Shown: positions 50,095 to 59,951, numbered from the stretch's first letter. The stretch is 64,000 nt of DNA from Colwellia sp. 75C3 (GCF_002836255.1 NZ_PJAU01000059.1:186001-250000); one strand, 5' to 3'. Notes: generated from the letters alone by a model not told the origin. Numbers and translations are program-made.

Positions 50095-51450
50095 TTACAG
50101 CTGACCTTTCAATAACGGTCTACCTATTGGCGAATTAATGAATTCATCTTGCTGATAAACATGAAAGCCACGCACAAAGGTATGATTCACTTGACCAAAT
50201 ACTTTGCGACCTGCATAAGGGGTAATGTTGTGCTTATGTTTGATCATTTCGCTGGTAATGGTGTATTCAATCGCGGGATCAAAAACACAAAAATCTGCAT
50301 GGTTACCGACTTTGATAGCACCTTTAATTCCATCTAAACCAGCAAATTTAGCAGTTTCTAGTGACATTAAACGTGCTAAATCTACCAAGGTAAAACCACG
50401 GTCTTTGGCTTCAGTCCAAATTAAAGAGAGACCAAATTGCAGTGCTGAAATACCGCCCCATGCTTTTTCAATATCGCCGGTATCAATATGTTTTAATTCT
50501 GGAGTACAAGGAGAGTGATCAGAAACGATAAAATCTAAGCGGCCATCGGTAACGGCTTGCCATAAGTGTTCACGATTTTTGTTTTCACGAATTGGCGGAC
50601 AACATTTGAATAATGTTTTGCCATCTGGAATATTTTCAGAAGCAATGGTTAAGTAATGAGGACAAGTTTCAGCGGTAAAACGTAAACCTTCTGATTTTGC
50701 TTGCGCAATAGTACTTAACGCTTCGTCAGAAGATAAATGCACGATATGCACTTTACAATTATCACCAGCTTCTTTTGATTCACGTGCCATATCAACCATT
50801 AACGAGATAGCATTGTTTTCCCAGCTTTTAGGGCGTGATTCTAAGAAAGAGTCGTATTCTTTAGTAATTTCAACATCATCAAAATGACCACAGTCTAATT
50901 CAGCATGAATCAAATAAGGTACATCATATTTGGCTAAAATAGGCATAGCTGCGCGCATATCTTTGGCTTCAACAGGTGGGAACTCTTCGATACCTGAATC
51001 AATCAAAAAAGATTTAACACCTAGAACACCAGCAGAAAGTAAGCCATCAAGTTCATCAATATTATCAGGGATAACACCGCCCCAAAAACCACAATCTACC
51101 CAAAGTTTATCGTCAACAGAGTCTAACTTTTCTTGAAAGGCGGCTTTGGTCGTTGTGACTGGAATACAGTTTAACGGCATATCTACTAAGGCGGTGATAC
51201 CACCTGCCGCAGCAGCTTGAGTAGCGGTATTAAAACCTTCCCATTCAGTACGACCAGGTTCATTGATATGAACGTGAGAATCGACCAAGCCAGGCATAAT
51301 AACTTGTTCACCAAAGTCTTTAACTTCGCAGTTGAGTGCTTGGCCATAAGGGTGAATAGCATGAATCAGCTGGTCTTTGATTTCGACGCAAGCCGCGATC
51401 ATTTTTCCTGCAATGACTACTTGTGTACTTTGTAGAGCAAAATGGGACAC
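50095..51450 (-). CDS. allB: Allantoinase
   Basis: 451 aa, dihydroorotase-like amidohydrolase. S-allantoin to allantoate. The binuclear zinc site is DSHVHINEPGRTEWEGF, the carbamylated lysine is in LGVKSFLIDSG, then LIHAELDC, HIVHLSS and SDHSPCTPEL. It follows alc upstream in the transcript order. Length is normal. Confidence 0.94.
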   Translation of the reverse strand: MSHFALQSTQVVIAGKMIAACVEIKDQLIHAIHPYGQALNCEVKDFGEQVIMPGLVDSHVHINEPGRTEWEGFNTATQAAAAGGITALVDMPLNCIPVTTTKAAFQEKLDSVDDKLWVDCGFWGGVIPDNIDELDGLLSAGVLGVKSFLIDSGIEEFPPVEAKDMRAAMPILAKYDVPYLIHAELDCGHFDDVEITKEYDSFLESRPKSWENNAISLMVDMARESKEAGDNCKVHIVHLSSDEALSTIAQAKSEGLRFTAETCPHYLTIASENIPDGKTLFKCCPPIRENKNREHLWQAVTDGRLDFIVSDHSPCTPELKHIDTGDIEKAWGGISALQFGLSLIWTEAKDRGFTLVDLARLMSLETAKFAGLDGIKGAIKVGNHADFCVFDPAIEYTITSEMIKHKHNITPYAGRKVFGQVNHTFVRGFHVYQQDEFINSPIGRPLLKGQL

Positions 51451-51491
51451 CTTGCTAACTCCTTTAATTTAATGAACCTGAACGTTTAAAT

Positions 51492-51602
51492 GCATTTTAC
51501 AATGGTCTAAATATCCAATAACTTCGTTGCTTTCAATCCCAATAGCCAGCTATTAGTCAATCAAGCGCCTTGTTCTTGAAAATTTATCCTCATTGAGCTT
51601 TA
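51492..51602. repeat. Dispersed repeat, copy 1 (inverted relative to 58870)
   Basis: The reverse complement of this stretch contains CAATGAGGATAAATTTTCAA, then TTGATTGA, CAATAGCTGGCTATTGGGAT-like sequence and TTTAGACCATT, all in the order found at 58870-58972. Its central AATAGC-CAGC-TATT segment is self-complementary. Lies between allB and xdhC. Confidence 0.8.
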
Positions 51603-51691
51603 TATCCTGACCCTACTTAAAAGCGATAACTCTCTTAAACCGAGTTCAGGTCAGTAAATATGTGCGAGCATATCTTTGTTTATTTGGTTTG

Positions 51692-52591
51692 CTAACTGAC
51701 TATTTCTTCTGTCATTAAGCTTTTCAATTCTTGCCAAGCGATGCCTTTTTTTGAACTCTGTGGCTTGGCATTTTTTTGTTTATTAACCGTTGGATTAGCT
51801 ACTGTTTTTTCAGCCAACTTGGCTTGATAAAGCTGAATTATTTCACCGGCAACTGACACCGCTACTTCCATTGGTAACTTGCCTTGAACTTGGGCTAAAC
51901 CAATCGGGCAGTTCATCTTATCTACTAAGCTTTTTTCTATATCGCGATGTTGAAAGCGCTGTTGAAAACGACGCCATTTGGTATCCGAAGCAATTAAGCC
52001 TGAATAAGCAAAATCAGCACGTTTTAAAATATTATGGCTAATTTCAAAATCGAGTTGATGGTTGTGCGTCATCACAATGTAGTAGCTGTTAGCTGGCATA
52101 GTTGCCACTTCTTCAGCGGGATTATCACTAATAACAGCGGTAACATTGGAGTAATTTTCGATATCATCAGGAAATTGCTCAGCGCGGTTATCTACCCAAG
52201 TAATGCTACAAGGTAAACCGGCTAAAATTGGTATCAATGCTTTACCCACATGTCCTGCGCCAAATAAGATGATATTGGCACCACTAGCGGCAAAACATTC
52301 AAATAATACGCTGGCATCACCACCACAACATTGACCTAATTGTGCGCCTAACTGAAAATGTTCTAGTTGCTGACAAGCTTCACCGGAAGTTAACAACTGA
52401 TGAGCATGTTTAATCACCTTATGTTCAAGATGACCGCCACCTATGGTGTCAAAAATATCTTCATTGGTTATCACCATTTTGGTGCCACTATTACGCGGCG
52501 TTGAACCGGTTACACCAACAATTGTCGCAACAACATAGGCTTTACCTTGTTTGTTTAGTTGGTGTACTGCACCGGTCCAATTCATTTTCAT
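51692..52591 (-). CDS. xdhC: Xanthine dehydrogenase accessory protein XdhC
   Basis: 299 aa. Binds molybdenum cofactor, protects it and delivers it to XdhB after sulfuration. N-terminal VVGVTGSTPRNSGTKMVI, IGGGHLEHKVIKHA and the Rossmann-like LFGAGHVGKALIPIL are characteristic. The C-terminal 40 residues are lysine-rich and not conserved. Fifteen bases from the xdhB stop, so part of xdhABC. Confidence 0.92.
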   Translation of the reverse strand: MKMNWTGAVHQLNKQGKAYVVATIVGVTGSTPRNSGTKMVITNEDIFDTIGGGHLEHKVIKHAHQLLTSGEACQQLEHFQLGAQLGQCCGGDASVLFECFAASGANIILFGAGHVGKALIPILAGLPCSITWVDNRAEQFPDDIENYSNVTAVISDNPAEEVATMPANSYYIVMTHNHQLDFEISHNILKRADFAYSGLIASDTKWRRFQQRFQHRDIEKSLVDKMNCPIGLAQVQGKLPMEVAVSVAGEIIQLYQAKLAEKTVANPTVNKQKNAKPQSSKKGIAWQELKSLMTEEIVS

Positions 52592-52605
52592 GATGATATT
52601 CCTAT

Positions 52606-54996
52606 TTATTTCGCAGCAGTAGATTTAACAGCTTCAACAGCAAATAACACACGTTCTGGTGTTGCTGGCGTATCAAGTTTAGGGCTAGTTTTGTAATCAT
52701 TAACACTGGCAACAGCATCTTTTAATGCCGACCAAACAGCCATACCTAACATAAACGGTGGCTCACCTACTGCTTTTGAGTTGTAGATAGTACGCTCTGG
52801 ATTGGGAGCATTAGGTACTAGCGCTACGCGAAAGTCTTCAGGTGCATCGTTAATCGCTGGGATCTTGTAGGTTGCAGGGTTGTTTGAAAGTAAACGACCT
52901 TGTTCATTCCATACGAGTTCTTCAGTGGTTAACCAACCCATGCCCTGAACGAAAGCCCCTTCGATTTGGCCGATATCAATCGCTGGGTTAATTGAAGCTC
53001 CAACATCTTGTAAAATATCAGTACGCAGTGTTTTGTACTCACCTGTTAAGGTATCTATGATGACTTCAGAAACACAAGCACCGGTGGCGAAGTAGAAGAA
53101 CGGACGTCCTTTACCACTAGCGCGATCATAGTGAATCTTAGGTGTTTTGTAGAAACCGGTAGAAGATAACGAAACACGATTCATGTAAGCAATTTGAGAG
53201 AACTCAGCAAAGCTAAACGTTTCTGTGCCTACAATCACATTGTTGTTTTCAAATTGAACTTGTCCAGCTTCAACGTCATATTTCTCACAAGCAAAGTCAA
53301 TTAAACGTTGTTTGATGGTTTTAGCCGCCGCTTCAGCCGCTTTACCATTTAAGTCAGTACCTGAAGAGGCAGCGGTAGGCGATGAATTTGGCACTTTATC
53401 AGTACGAGCAGCAGAACAAGCAACCGTATCAACATCAACTTGGAATTCTTCAGCAACAATTTGCGCTACTTTAGTATTCAAACCTTGCCCCATTTCACTA
53501 CCACCATGGCTTAAGTGAATTGTGCCATCAGTGTAAATATGAACGAGTGCACCCGCTTGGTTTAAATGCTGAACAGTAAAAGAAATACCAAATTTAACCG
53601 GTGTTAAGGCAATACCTTTTTTCAGTATGCTGCTATTAGCATTATATTCAGTAATGGCTTTACGACGGGCTTGGTAATCTGAACTTTCTTCTAACGATTC
53701 AATGATCTCGCTTAAGTTGTTATGTTCAACGGTTTGATCATAGTGAGTAACGTTACGTTCTTCTTTCCCGTATAAGTTAATTTTGCGAATATCTAATGGA
53801 TCTTTACCGAGATGGCGGGCAATTTCATCCATGATCAATTCGATAGTCATCATACCTTGAGGACCACCAAAACCACGGTAAGCGGTATGAGAAACCGTGT
53901 TTAGTTTGCAACGATTACCAGTAATCGTTGATTGATCTAAGTAGTAAGCATTATCTGAGTGGAACATCGCTCTATCAACAATTGCATCAGATAAATCTGG
54001 TGAGTAACCACAGTTACCATTTACTTCGATGTTAATGCCTTTGATCTGACCATTTTTGTCAAAACCAACGGTGTAGTTGTTTTCAAAAGGGTGACGTTTA
54101 CCTGTCATGACCATATCGTCTAAACGCGCTAACTTAAATTTAACAGGACGTTTTGTTTCATTAGCAAGTAAAGCGGCAATACATGCCCAAGGCGCTGCTT
54201 GTGTTTCTTTACCACCGAAACCACCACCCATACGGCGCATATCAACTAAAACTTTGTTTAGTGGAATATCAAGTACTTCAGCGACTAGCTTTTGTACTTC
54301 ACTTGGATGTTGTGAAGAGGTGTAAATGTTCATGCCACCATCTTCAGTAGGCTCAGCTGTTGAAACTTGGCCTTCAAGATACATATGCTCTTGACCACCA
54401 ACGCTGATTTCACCTGATAATTGATGCTCAGCCGCCGCAATAGCAGATTCAGAATCGCCACGTTTTAAGGTATGTGGCGGACGAACAAAGCTTTTTTTGG
54501 CTAAAGCGTCTTTTACGGTAAGTACTGCTTCAAGTTCTTCATACTCAACTTTTGCCAATTTAACGGCTTTACGCGCAAGGTCGAAACTTGTTGCAGCAAC
54601 GGCGAAAAGCGGTTGACCAACAAATTCTACTTTACCAATAGCTAATACCGGGTCACCTGGAAATACCGGACCGATATCAGTATGACCGGGTACATCTTCA
54701 ACGGTAATTACTTTTACCACACCTTCTGCCGCTTTAACGGCAGATAAGTCCATTGAAATGATGTTAGCGTGCGCCATGGTTGATTGACCAACCGCTGCAT
54801 GTAATTCGCCACGAAGTGCTGGACGGTCATCAACATAAATTGCTTCACCAGCGACTTGCTTGTCAGCACTTTCATGTTTTTTAGAGCGACCTACGCCACC
54901 TAGACCAATATTTTTTTGTCCGTTAACAACAGTTTTATCTGTGTTTGATTGTACTTTGTTAGTAACGGCTTTTTTTACATCGATAAGACTACGCAT
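52606..54996 (-). CDS. xdhB: Xanthine dehydrogenase, molybdopterin subunit
   Basis: 796 aa. Catalytic large subunit oxidising hypoxanthine and xanthine to urate. Landmarks: GGGFGGKETQAAPWA, YRGFGGPQGMMTIE, GSEMGQGLNTKVAQI and GEPPFMLGMAVWSALKDAV; the Glu of GEPP is the catalytic base. An N-terminal 35-residue polar extension precedes the fold. Its start codon overlaps the xdhA stop by one base, so translation is coupled. Functions with XdhA in an electron chain Mo to FeS to FAD. Confidence 0.94.
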   Translation of the reverse strand: MRSLIDVKKAVTNKVQSNTDKTVVNGQKNIGLGGVGRSKKHESADKQVAGEAIYVDDRPALRGELHAAVGQSTMAHANIISMDLSAVKAAEGVVKVITVEDVPGHTDIGPVFPGDPVLAIGKVEFVGQPLFAVAATSFDLARKAVKLAKVEYEELEAVLTVKDALAKKSFVRPPHTLKRGDSESAIAAAEHQLSGEISVGGQEHMYLEGQVSTAEPTEDGGMNIYTSSQHPSEVQKLVAEVLDIPLNKVLVDMRRMGGGFGGKETQAAPWACIAALLANETKRPVKFKLARLDDMVMTGKRHPFENNYTVGFDKNGQIKGINIEVNGNCGYSPDLSDAIVDRAMFHSDNAYYLDQSTITGNRCKLNTVSHTAYRGFGGPQGMMTIELIMDEIARHLGKDPLDIRKINLYGKEERNVTHYDQTVEHNNLSEIIESLEESSDYQARRKAITEYNANSSILKKGIALTPVKFGISFTVQHLNQAGALVHIYTDGTIHLSHGGSEMGQGLNTKVAQIVAEEFQVDVDTVACSAARTDKVPNSSPTAASSGTDLNGKAAEAAAKTIKQRLIDFACEKYDVEAGQVQFENNNVIVGTETFSFAEFSQIAYMNRVSLSSTGFYKTPKIHYDRASGKGRPFFYFATGACVSEVIIDTLTGEYKTLRTDILQDVGASINPAIDIGQIEGAFVQGMGWLTTEELVWNEQGRLLSNNPATYKIPAINDAPEDFRVALVPNAPNPERTIYNSKAVGEPPFMLGMAVWSALKDAVASVNDYKTSPKLDTPATPERVLFAVEAVKSTAAK

Positions 54997-56465
54997 TAGT
55001 AATTCACCACTCGTGTTTCAATAACTTCTCTTGTTTGGATACTTTGAAGCTCTAAATAACATTTTTCGATAAGGTTTTGAGCTACGGTCATACGGTACTT
55101 ATCAGAAGCACGTACATCAGTCATAGGTTGGAAATCAGCGGTTAAGGCTGCTTTCGCTTGTGCGACTGATTCTTTGGTAAAGTCTTTTCCTAACAATGCA
55201 GCTTCTGCAGCTGAACCACGTTTAGGAATACCCGCCATGCCACCAAAAGCTAAACGAACATTAGTAATTTTTTGTCCATCTTGCTCAATGAAGAACGCAG
55301 CTAATACCGCAGAAATATCATCATCTAAGCGCTTAGAGATCTTGTAAAGCTTAAGTGTTTGACCAGCAATGGGCTTAGGAATTGTAATAGATTTGATGAA
55401 TTCAGATGTTTGCAGAACCGTTTTCTTGTAATCAAGGAAAAACTCTTCAACTAAGATAGTACGCTCTGTGCCTTTAAGGTGCAGCGTCATCGTTGCGCCT
55501 AGTGCGATTAATGCAGGAGGCATATCGCCGATAGGTGAAGCGTTACCTACGTTTCCGCCTAAAGTACCGGTATTACGAACTTGTTTCGCACCAATACGCT
55601 CAATCATGTCACCAAGATCTGGGTAGTAGTGGTGTAAAGTATCGATAAAATCACTGTAGGGTAATGCAGAGCCAATAACTATTTCAGACTCAGTTTCTTC
55701 AATAGTGGTTAATTCAGCAACGTTACCAACATACACTAACTTTTTGACAACGGCTAAATTTTGAGTAACTGAAAGGGCTAAATCGGTACCACCAGCCACT
55801 AACGTTGATTTTGGTTCGTTAGTTAACTCAGTAGCTAGTTCATCAAGGTTCTGCGGAGCGATATAAGTATTACCATTGCCATTTAATGTAGGGGTTGGTA
55901 ATTTCTCTAGCTCAGTAAGTGTCACTAACGTTTGTTGGTAATGCTTAGCAAAAGAATCGTCTTGATTACCTTCGCTAGAAGTCATTGCCGCTTCAATTAT
56001 TGAACGGTAACCCGTACAACGACATAAATTCCCTGCTAATGCTTCTAGTACTTCAGCACGATTTGGTTTGTTATTTTGCTTATGTAAAGCAAATGATGAC
56101 ATTACAAAACCTGGTGTACAGAAGCCACATTGTGAACCGTGGTTATCAACAATCGTTTGCTGAGCATGGTGCAATTTAGCGCCATCTTTTAAGTCTTCAA
56201 CGGTAATCAATTGCTTGCCATGTAAATTACCGACAAAGGTAATACAGGAGTTAATTGATTTATAAGTAAGTTGACCTGCCTTTTCAGGATCTAGTTCAGC
56301 GAGTACTACAGTACAAGCACCACAGTCACCGGAAGCACAGCCCTCTTTTGTACCAGACTTAAATTTCTCTTCACGTAAATATTGTAAAACCGTCGTATTA
56401 GGATCTAAGTTTTCAATGTTTACTAGCTCGTTGTTTAACAGGAATTTTATTGTATTTGCTACCAT
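54996..56465 (-). CDS. xdhA: Xanthine dehydrogenase, FAD and FeS subunit
   Basis: 489 aa. Two [2Fe-2S] clusters: CASGDCGACTVVLAELD (N-terminal plant-type ferredoxin) and QCGFCTPGFVMSSFALHK with AGNLCRCTGYRSI; then a FAD-binding domain with TLVAGGTDLALSV and RNTGTLGGNVGNASPIGDMPPALIALG, and the CO-dehydrogenase-like flavoprotein C-terminal domain. First gene of xdhABC. The promoter at 56523-56550 overlaps the RutR-type palindrome. Confidence 0.94.
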   Translation of the reverse strand: MVANTIKFLLNNELVNIENLDPNTTVLQYLREEKFKSGTKEGCASGDCGACTVVLAELDPEKAGQLTYKSINSCITFVGNLHGKQLITVEDLKDGAKLHHAQQTIVDNHGSQCGFCTPGFVMSSFALHKQNNKPNRAEVLEALAGNLCRCTGYRSIIEAAMTSSEGNQDDSFAKHYQQTLVTLTELEKLPTPTLNGNGNTYIAPQNLDELATELTNEPKSTLVAGGTDLALSVTQNLAVVKKLVYVGNVAELTTIEETESEIVIGSALPYSDFIDTLHHYYPDLGDMIERIGAKQVRNTGTLGGNVGNASPIGDMPPALIALGATMTLHLKGTERTILVEEFFLDYKKTVLQTSEFIKSITIPKPIAGQTLKLYKISKRLDDDISAVLAAFFIEQDGQKITNVRLAFGGMAGIPKRGSAAEAALLGKDFTKESVAQAKAALTADFQPMTDVRASDKYRMTVAQNLIEKCYLELQSIQTREVIETRVVNY

Positions 56466-56522
56466 TATTCTTTCCGCTTTAATTTTGATTTTTAGTGTCG
56501 ATTCGAATATTCGTATGGATTG

Positions 56523-56557
56523 ACTATAGCAGAATCATTAGTTGACACAAGTGTCAG
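56523..56557 (-). promoter_or_regulatory. xdhA promoter with RutR-type palindrome (site 3)
   Basis: On the minus strand, TTGTGT (rc of 56545-56550) and TATAGT (rc of 56523-56528) are 16 bases apart and fit -35 and -10. The palindrome TTGACAC-AA-GTGTCAG at 56542-56557 covers the -35, a position for repression. It has the same core as at 37031-37046. Confidence 0.68.
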
Positions 56558-56747
56558 CTTTGATTTATTTGTTCACTTTATATTTGAGTAAAGGCACTAA
56601 ATACAGCTTTATTCTTTTTTAATTACGGGACGTAAGGGGTAGTATTTAGTGATGAACTTATTGTAAAACAATGTGTTAAGCGAATATATTTAGGAGAGGG
56701 ATTTCAGTTTGTAAAGGAATATTTATCAGCAAACTCTTTAGGATGCT

Positions 56748-56766
56748 AATTTCATCATGTGAAATT
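56748..56766. promoter_or_regulatory. IclR-type palindrome upstream of xdhA
   Basis: AATTTCA at 56748-56754 and TGAAATT at 56760-56766 with a 5-base spacer, identical in layout to the GGATTTCA-N5-TGAAATCC site in front of bhcB. About 280 bases before the xdhA ATG, so outside a core promoter; it might act from a distance or be a remnant. Nothing else seen in the 427-base gap except the promoter. Confidence 0.4.
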
Positions 56767-56892
56767 AATCCGTTTAGTATTTATTAGAAATAGAAATAGG
56801 CAGGACTTATACACTGCAAGGTTGGATCTGCAATAGTAAGTGCGGCTTTTTATAATGGTGCTAGAGCTCAAATGGCTCTTACAAAACAAAGA

Positions 56893-58785
56893 TTAAAAAT
56901 TAACAGCTAACAGCTTTTCTTTATTATCTTGTAACCAGTATTTGTTGGCATTGTCCTGAATGTATTGCGAGTAGAAGTCGTAGTTAACTTGTGCGGTTGG
57001 ATCGCTACAGAGTAATAAGGCTATATCTAAACTTAGCAGTTTATCTCCAGCAAGCCTTGCTTGTTCAAAAGTACGCTGTGCATGGTGATTGAAAAGCTCT
57101 GTGTTTGCATTCGCTTGTGCTAGCAAGGTTTTAAGATAAGAATTCTGTGCATTATCCGTAGCATCAGTAGTAATCAAGGCTTCCGCCTCTAGCAGCCGGT
57201 CTTGTTTAAGATAATGGCGCAATAATTGTTGTCGACTAGATTGAGCAACCCAATGATCGGGTGTTAACTGTGTATATTCCAGTACCTGCTTCCAATGAGG
57301 CTCTTTATCTGAAGCTGTTTTAGCAAAAATAGCGTAATGAAAGGGGATTTTAGCAAAGTGGTAAATAGGCAGTTGATAGCTTTTCATCTTACTTTCAGCT
57401 TGTTGTAAGTACAGGTATCTATCGACTTCTTGATGATGTTTATGCGCAAGGACTGATAAGTAGGTTAATGCGTCTAACTCTCGTGGTATGTCGTTAGCAT
57501 CAAGAGATAATTGTGCAGATTTAAGTAAATTCACTTTAATGGCGGGATAATCATCTTCTTGATGATCCAACCATGAGTGAGCAAACCACGCATCAGCTTG
57601 GCGTTTTAAATCGTCTATCTGCTCAAAGTACTTAATGGCTGAAGTCAGTTTATGCGAGCTTAATTCATATAACTCTTTACGGGTTAGAATTTCACTTTGA
57701 AAAAGCAATGCATTACCCAGTTGTTGCCAATTTCCGAAAGCTTCTGCGACATTCGCTAATTTATCTGCCATGACCATGGCTTTTTCCAATTCATCCATTT
57801 GAATATAGGTCTTGATTAACGCCCCTAAAATAATAAGGTCATCGGGGGATTGTTGATGGGCGATAGATAAGTTAGCTTGTTTCAGCTCAGGTGTTTGCGC
57901 AGTATTGAGTAAGTCATAAATAACATTTTGCTGTAAATGCATTTGTAGCTTTTGCATTACTTCATCCGTTGAAGCGCCGGATAGCTGTCCTTGCCAATCA
58001 GAAAAAGGGCCTTTTACCAGAAAATCCACATAACTTTGTTGATCATGTTGACGAATTGTTGCCGTTAATATGAGTGGATGCGTTGACGCCAAACTACGAT
58101 ATTTCAGTTCTATTGTATTGTGAAAGTCTTCCGTGGTGATATTAGCTAGCTCGGTAAAATCAAAATACTCATTATCATCTAGGGTAACGTTTTCATTACC
58201 TTGCATGGTCGAAATTGGAATGTAGGCAATTCTTTTTAATGGACTTCGACTTTCTGGAGTAAAGGGACTTTGAAATGTGACAACAGTAATGATGAAGAGG
58301 ATTACGCTAGCAATTAGAGCGTATGACCAATAATTCCTCACTGTAGTCTGTGCAGGACTAGGTAAAGTACTTTGTGAAGCGTTTGATAAAGAAGTCGGTG
58401 AAGTACTTGAAGAAATTATCGGTGAGGTCTTTGATGGAACAACAGCGTTATTAGCTGGTGGATTTTGTTCAGAGAGCTCAGATACGGGTAATATGATTTC
58501 AGTAGCTAATAGCCACTGATAACCACGCTTAGGAAACGTTTTAATGGCATCGTTACCAAATAAACTTCTTAAATGACTAATGTTTTGAAATACCGCTTGC
58601 TCAGAAACGACTTTACCTTGCCAAACTTGCGATAGGATATCGTCTTTACTTAGCACTTTGTCAGCTTGCTCAACAAGTAGGGCAAGTAATTTGGCTTCGT
58701 TGTGTCGAATGGCTAATGACTGACCATTTTCTACTAAGACTAGACTTTCGCTGTCAAATTCAAAATGTTTAAAGCTATAACGCAT
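56893..58785 (-). CDS. CadC-like transmembrane transcriptional regulator
   Basis: 630 aa. N-terminal OmpR-type winged helix (FKHFEFDSESLVLVENGQSLAIRHNEAKLLALLVEQADKVLSKDDILSQVWQGKVVSEQAVFQNISHLRSLFGNDAIKTFPKRGYQWL), Ser/Thr/Pro-rich linker, one membrane helix (about 155-172), and a long periplasmic helical region with TPR-like pattern from residue 300. A membrane-anchored one-component regulator. It is 3' of a gap from xdhA, so no clear target. The last codon region is KLLAVNF. Confidence 0.85.
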   Translation of the reverse strand: MRYSFKHFEFDSESLVLVENGQSLAIRHNEAKLLALLVEQADKVLSKDDILSQVWQGKVVSEQAVFQNISHLRSLFGNDAIKTFPKRGYQWLLATEIILPVSELSEQNPPANNAVVPSKTSPIISSSTSPTSLSNASQSTLPSPAQTTVRNYWSYALIASVILFIITVVTFQSPFTPESRSPLKRIAYIPISTMQGNENVTLDDNEYFDFTELANITTEDFHNTIELKYRSLASTHPLILTATIRQHDQQSYVDFLVKGPFSDWQGQLSGASTDEVMQKLQMHLQQNVIYDLLNTAQTPELKQANLSIAHQQSPDDLIILGALIKTYIQMDELEKAMVMADKLANVAEAFGNWQQLGNALLFQSEILTRKELYELSSHKLTSAIKYFEQIDDLKRQADAWFAHSWLDHQEDDYPAIKVNLLKSAQLSLDANDIPRELDALTYLSVLAHKHHQEVDRYLYLQQAESKMKSYQLPIYHFAKIPFHYAIFAKTASDKEPHWKQVLEYTQLTPDHWVAQSSRQQLLRHYLKQDRLLEAEALITTDATDNAQNSYLKTLLAQANANTELFNHHAQRTFEQARLAGDKLLSLDIALLLCSDPTAQVNYDFYSQYIQDNANKYWLQDNKEKLLAVNF

Positions 58786-58869
58786 CGTTTACTTAAGTAC
58801 CTGAATGATTGTTTCATATTTATCTTAACTGATTAGTTATACCATTTACATTAACTTAGTGATCAAAAT

Positions 58870-58972
58870 TCAATGAGGATAAATTTTCAAGTTCAAGGCG
58901 CGTGATTGAGCAATAGCTGGCTATTGGGATTGAACGCAACATAGAAATTGTAGATTTAGACCATTTGAAGAT
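58870..58972. repeat. Dispersed repeat, copy 2
   Basis: Contains CAATGAGGATAAATTTTCAA, the palindromic CAATAGC-TGGC-TATTG segment, GGGATTGAACGCAAC and TTTAGACCATTTG, the mate of 51492-51602. The remainder of the 58786-59218 gap is AT-rich with no gene; ATTGGTATTATACCAAG lies just after the repeat and is a further short palindrome. Confidence 0.8.
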
Positions 58973-59218
58973 GGGCAATCAATTAGTGTAATTGGTATTA
59001 TACCAAGTGATCAATTAATTAACTTACTGGATATTTTCAAAGCGTCAGAGCAAATTGTGTAAATATCTTGCCAGCAGCATTCTCAAAATATTCACGCTAA
59101 GGCTTGTCAGGATCTATTTAACTGGCATGATGTACTCAATTCTTATCTTGTTTGTTTTATCGACGATACAACAATCATGCTAATCACTCGATACAGGCTG
59201 AAATCAGCGGAGTTGTTA

Positions 59219-59917
59219 ATGTTTTCTCGAAGTAGTCGCTTTGCCTTAATTCTTACGGCAATTAGCTTGATGGGCTTATTTTCCTTTGCTGCCATCGCCC
59301 ATGGCGTAGATGAAAGCACCCGTCTATTTTTACAAAACAATACTGGGGTTCAATTTTTTCCTTTTATGTACATTGGCGCTAAACATATGGTGACCGGGTA
59401 CGATCACTTGCTGTTTTTAGCGGGTGTTATTTTCTTTTTATACAAGAGCAAAGACATATTACTTTATGTCAGCATGTTTACCGTGGGACACAGCTTAACG
59501 TTACTCTTTGGTGTGCTCGGTGATGTACAAGTAAATGCCTATATTATTGATGCTATTATTGGTTTTTCTGTGGTGTATAAAGGTTTTGACAACTTAGGCG
59601 GCTTTCAGCGTACCTTAGGTTTTAGCCCAAATGCGAAAATGGCAGTACTAATTTTTGGCTTATTCCATGGCTTTGGTTTAGCGACAAAACTACAAGAGTT
59701 TCAACTACCTCAAGATGGATTATTGACTAACTTAATTGCTTTTAATATAGGGGTAGAACTGGGGCAATTTACCGCGCTAATGTTTATATTATTGCTGATT
59801 AGCTTTTGGCGTAAACATCATTCATTTAAACAATTTTCAACGGTAAGTAATACCTTATTAATGAGCGCAGGTTTTATGCTGATAGGGTTTCAGTTAACCG
59901 GTTATTTCACTAGCTAG
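59219..59917 (+). CDS. HupE/UreJ-like membrane protein
   Basis: 232 aa, signal peptide (MFSRSSRFALILTAISLMGLFSFAAIAHG) and about six membrane segments. HGVDE and IGAKHMVTGYDHLLFLAGVIFF with FTVGHSLTLLFGV and FGLFHGFGLA are the motif set of the HupE/UreJ_2 family, some of which act in nickel or other metal handling. GGAG precedes ATG at 59219; the frame opens 42 bases earlier. Followed 34 bases later by a small anchored protein, likely a partner. Confidence 0.78.
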   Translation: MFSRSSRFALILTAISLMGLFSFAAIAHGVDESTRLFLQNNTGVQFFPFMYIGAKHMVTGYDHLLFLAGVIFFLYKSKDILLYVSMFTVGHSLTLLFGVLGDVQVNAYIIDAIIGFSVVYKGFDNLGGFQRTLGFSPNAKMAVLIFGLFHGFGLATKLQEFQLPQDGLLTNLIAFNIGVELGQFTALMFILLLISFWRKHHSFKQFSTVSNTLLMSAGFMLIGFQLTGYFTS

Positions 59918-59951
59918 CTATTACTAACAATAAGAAAAAAGAGATATATTT

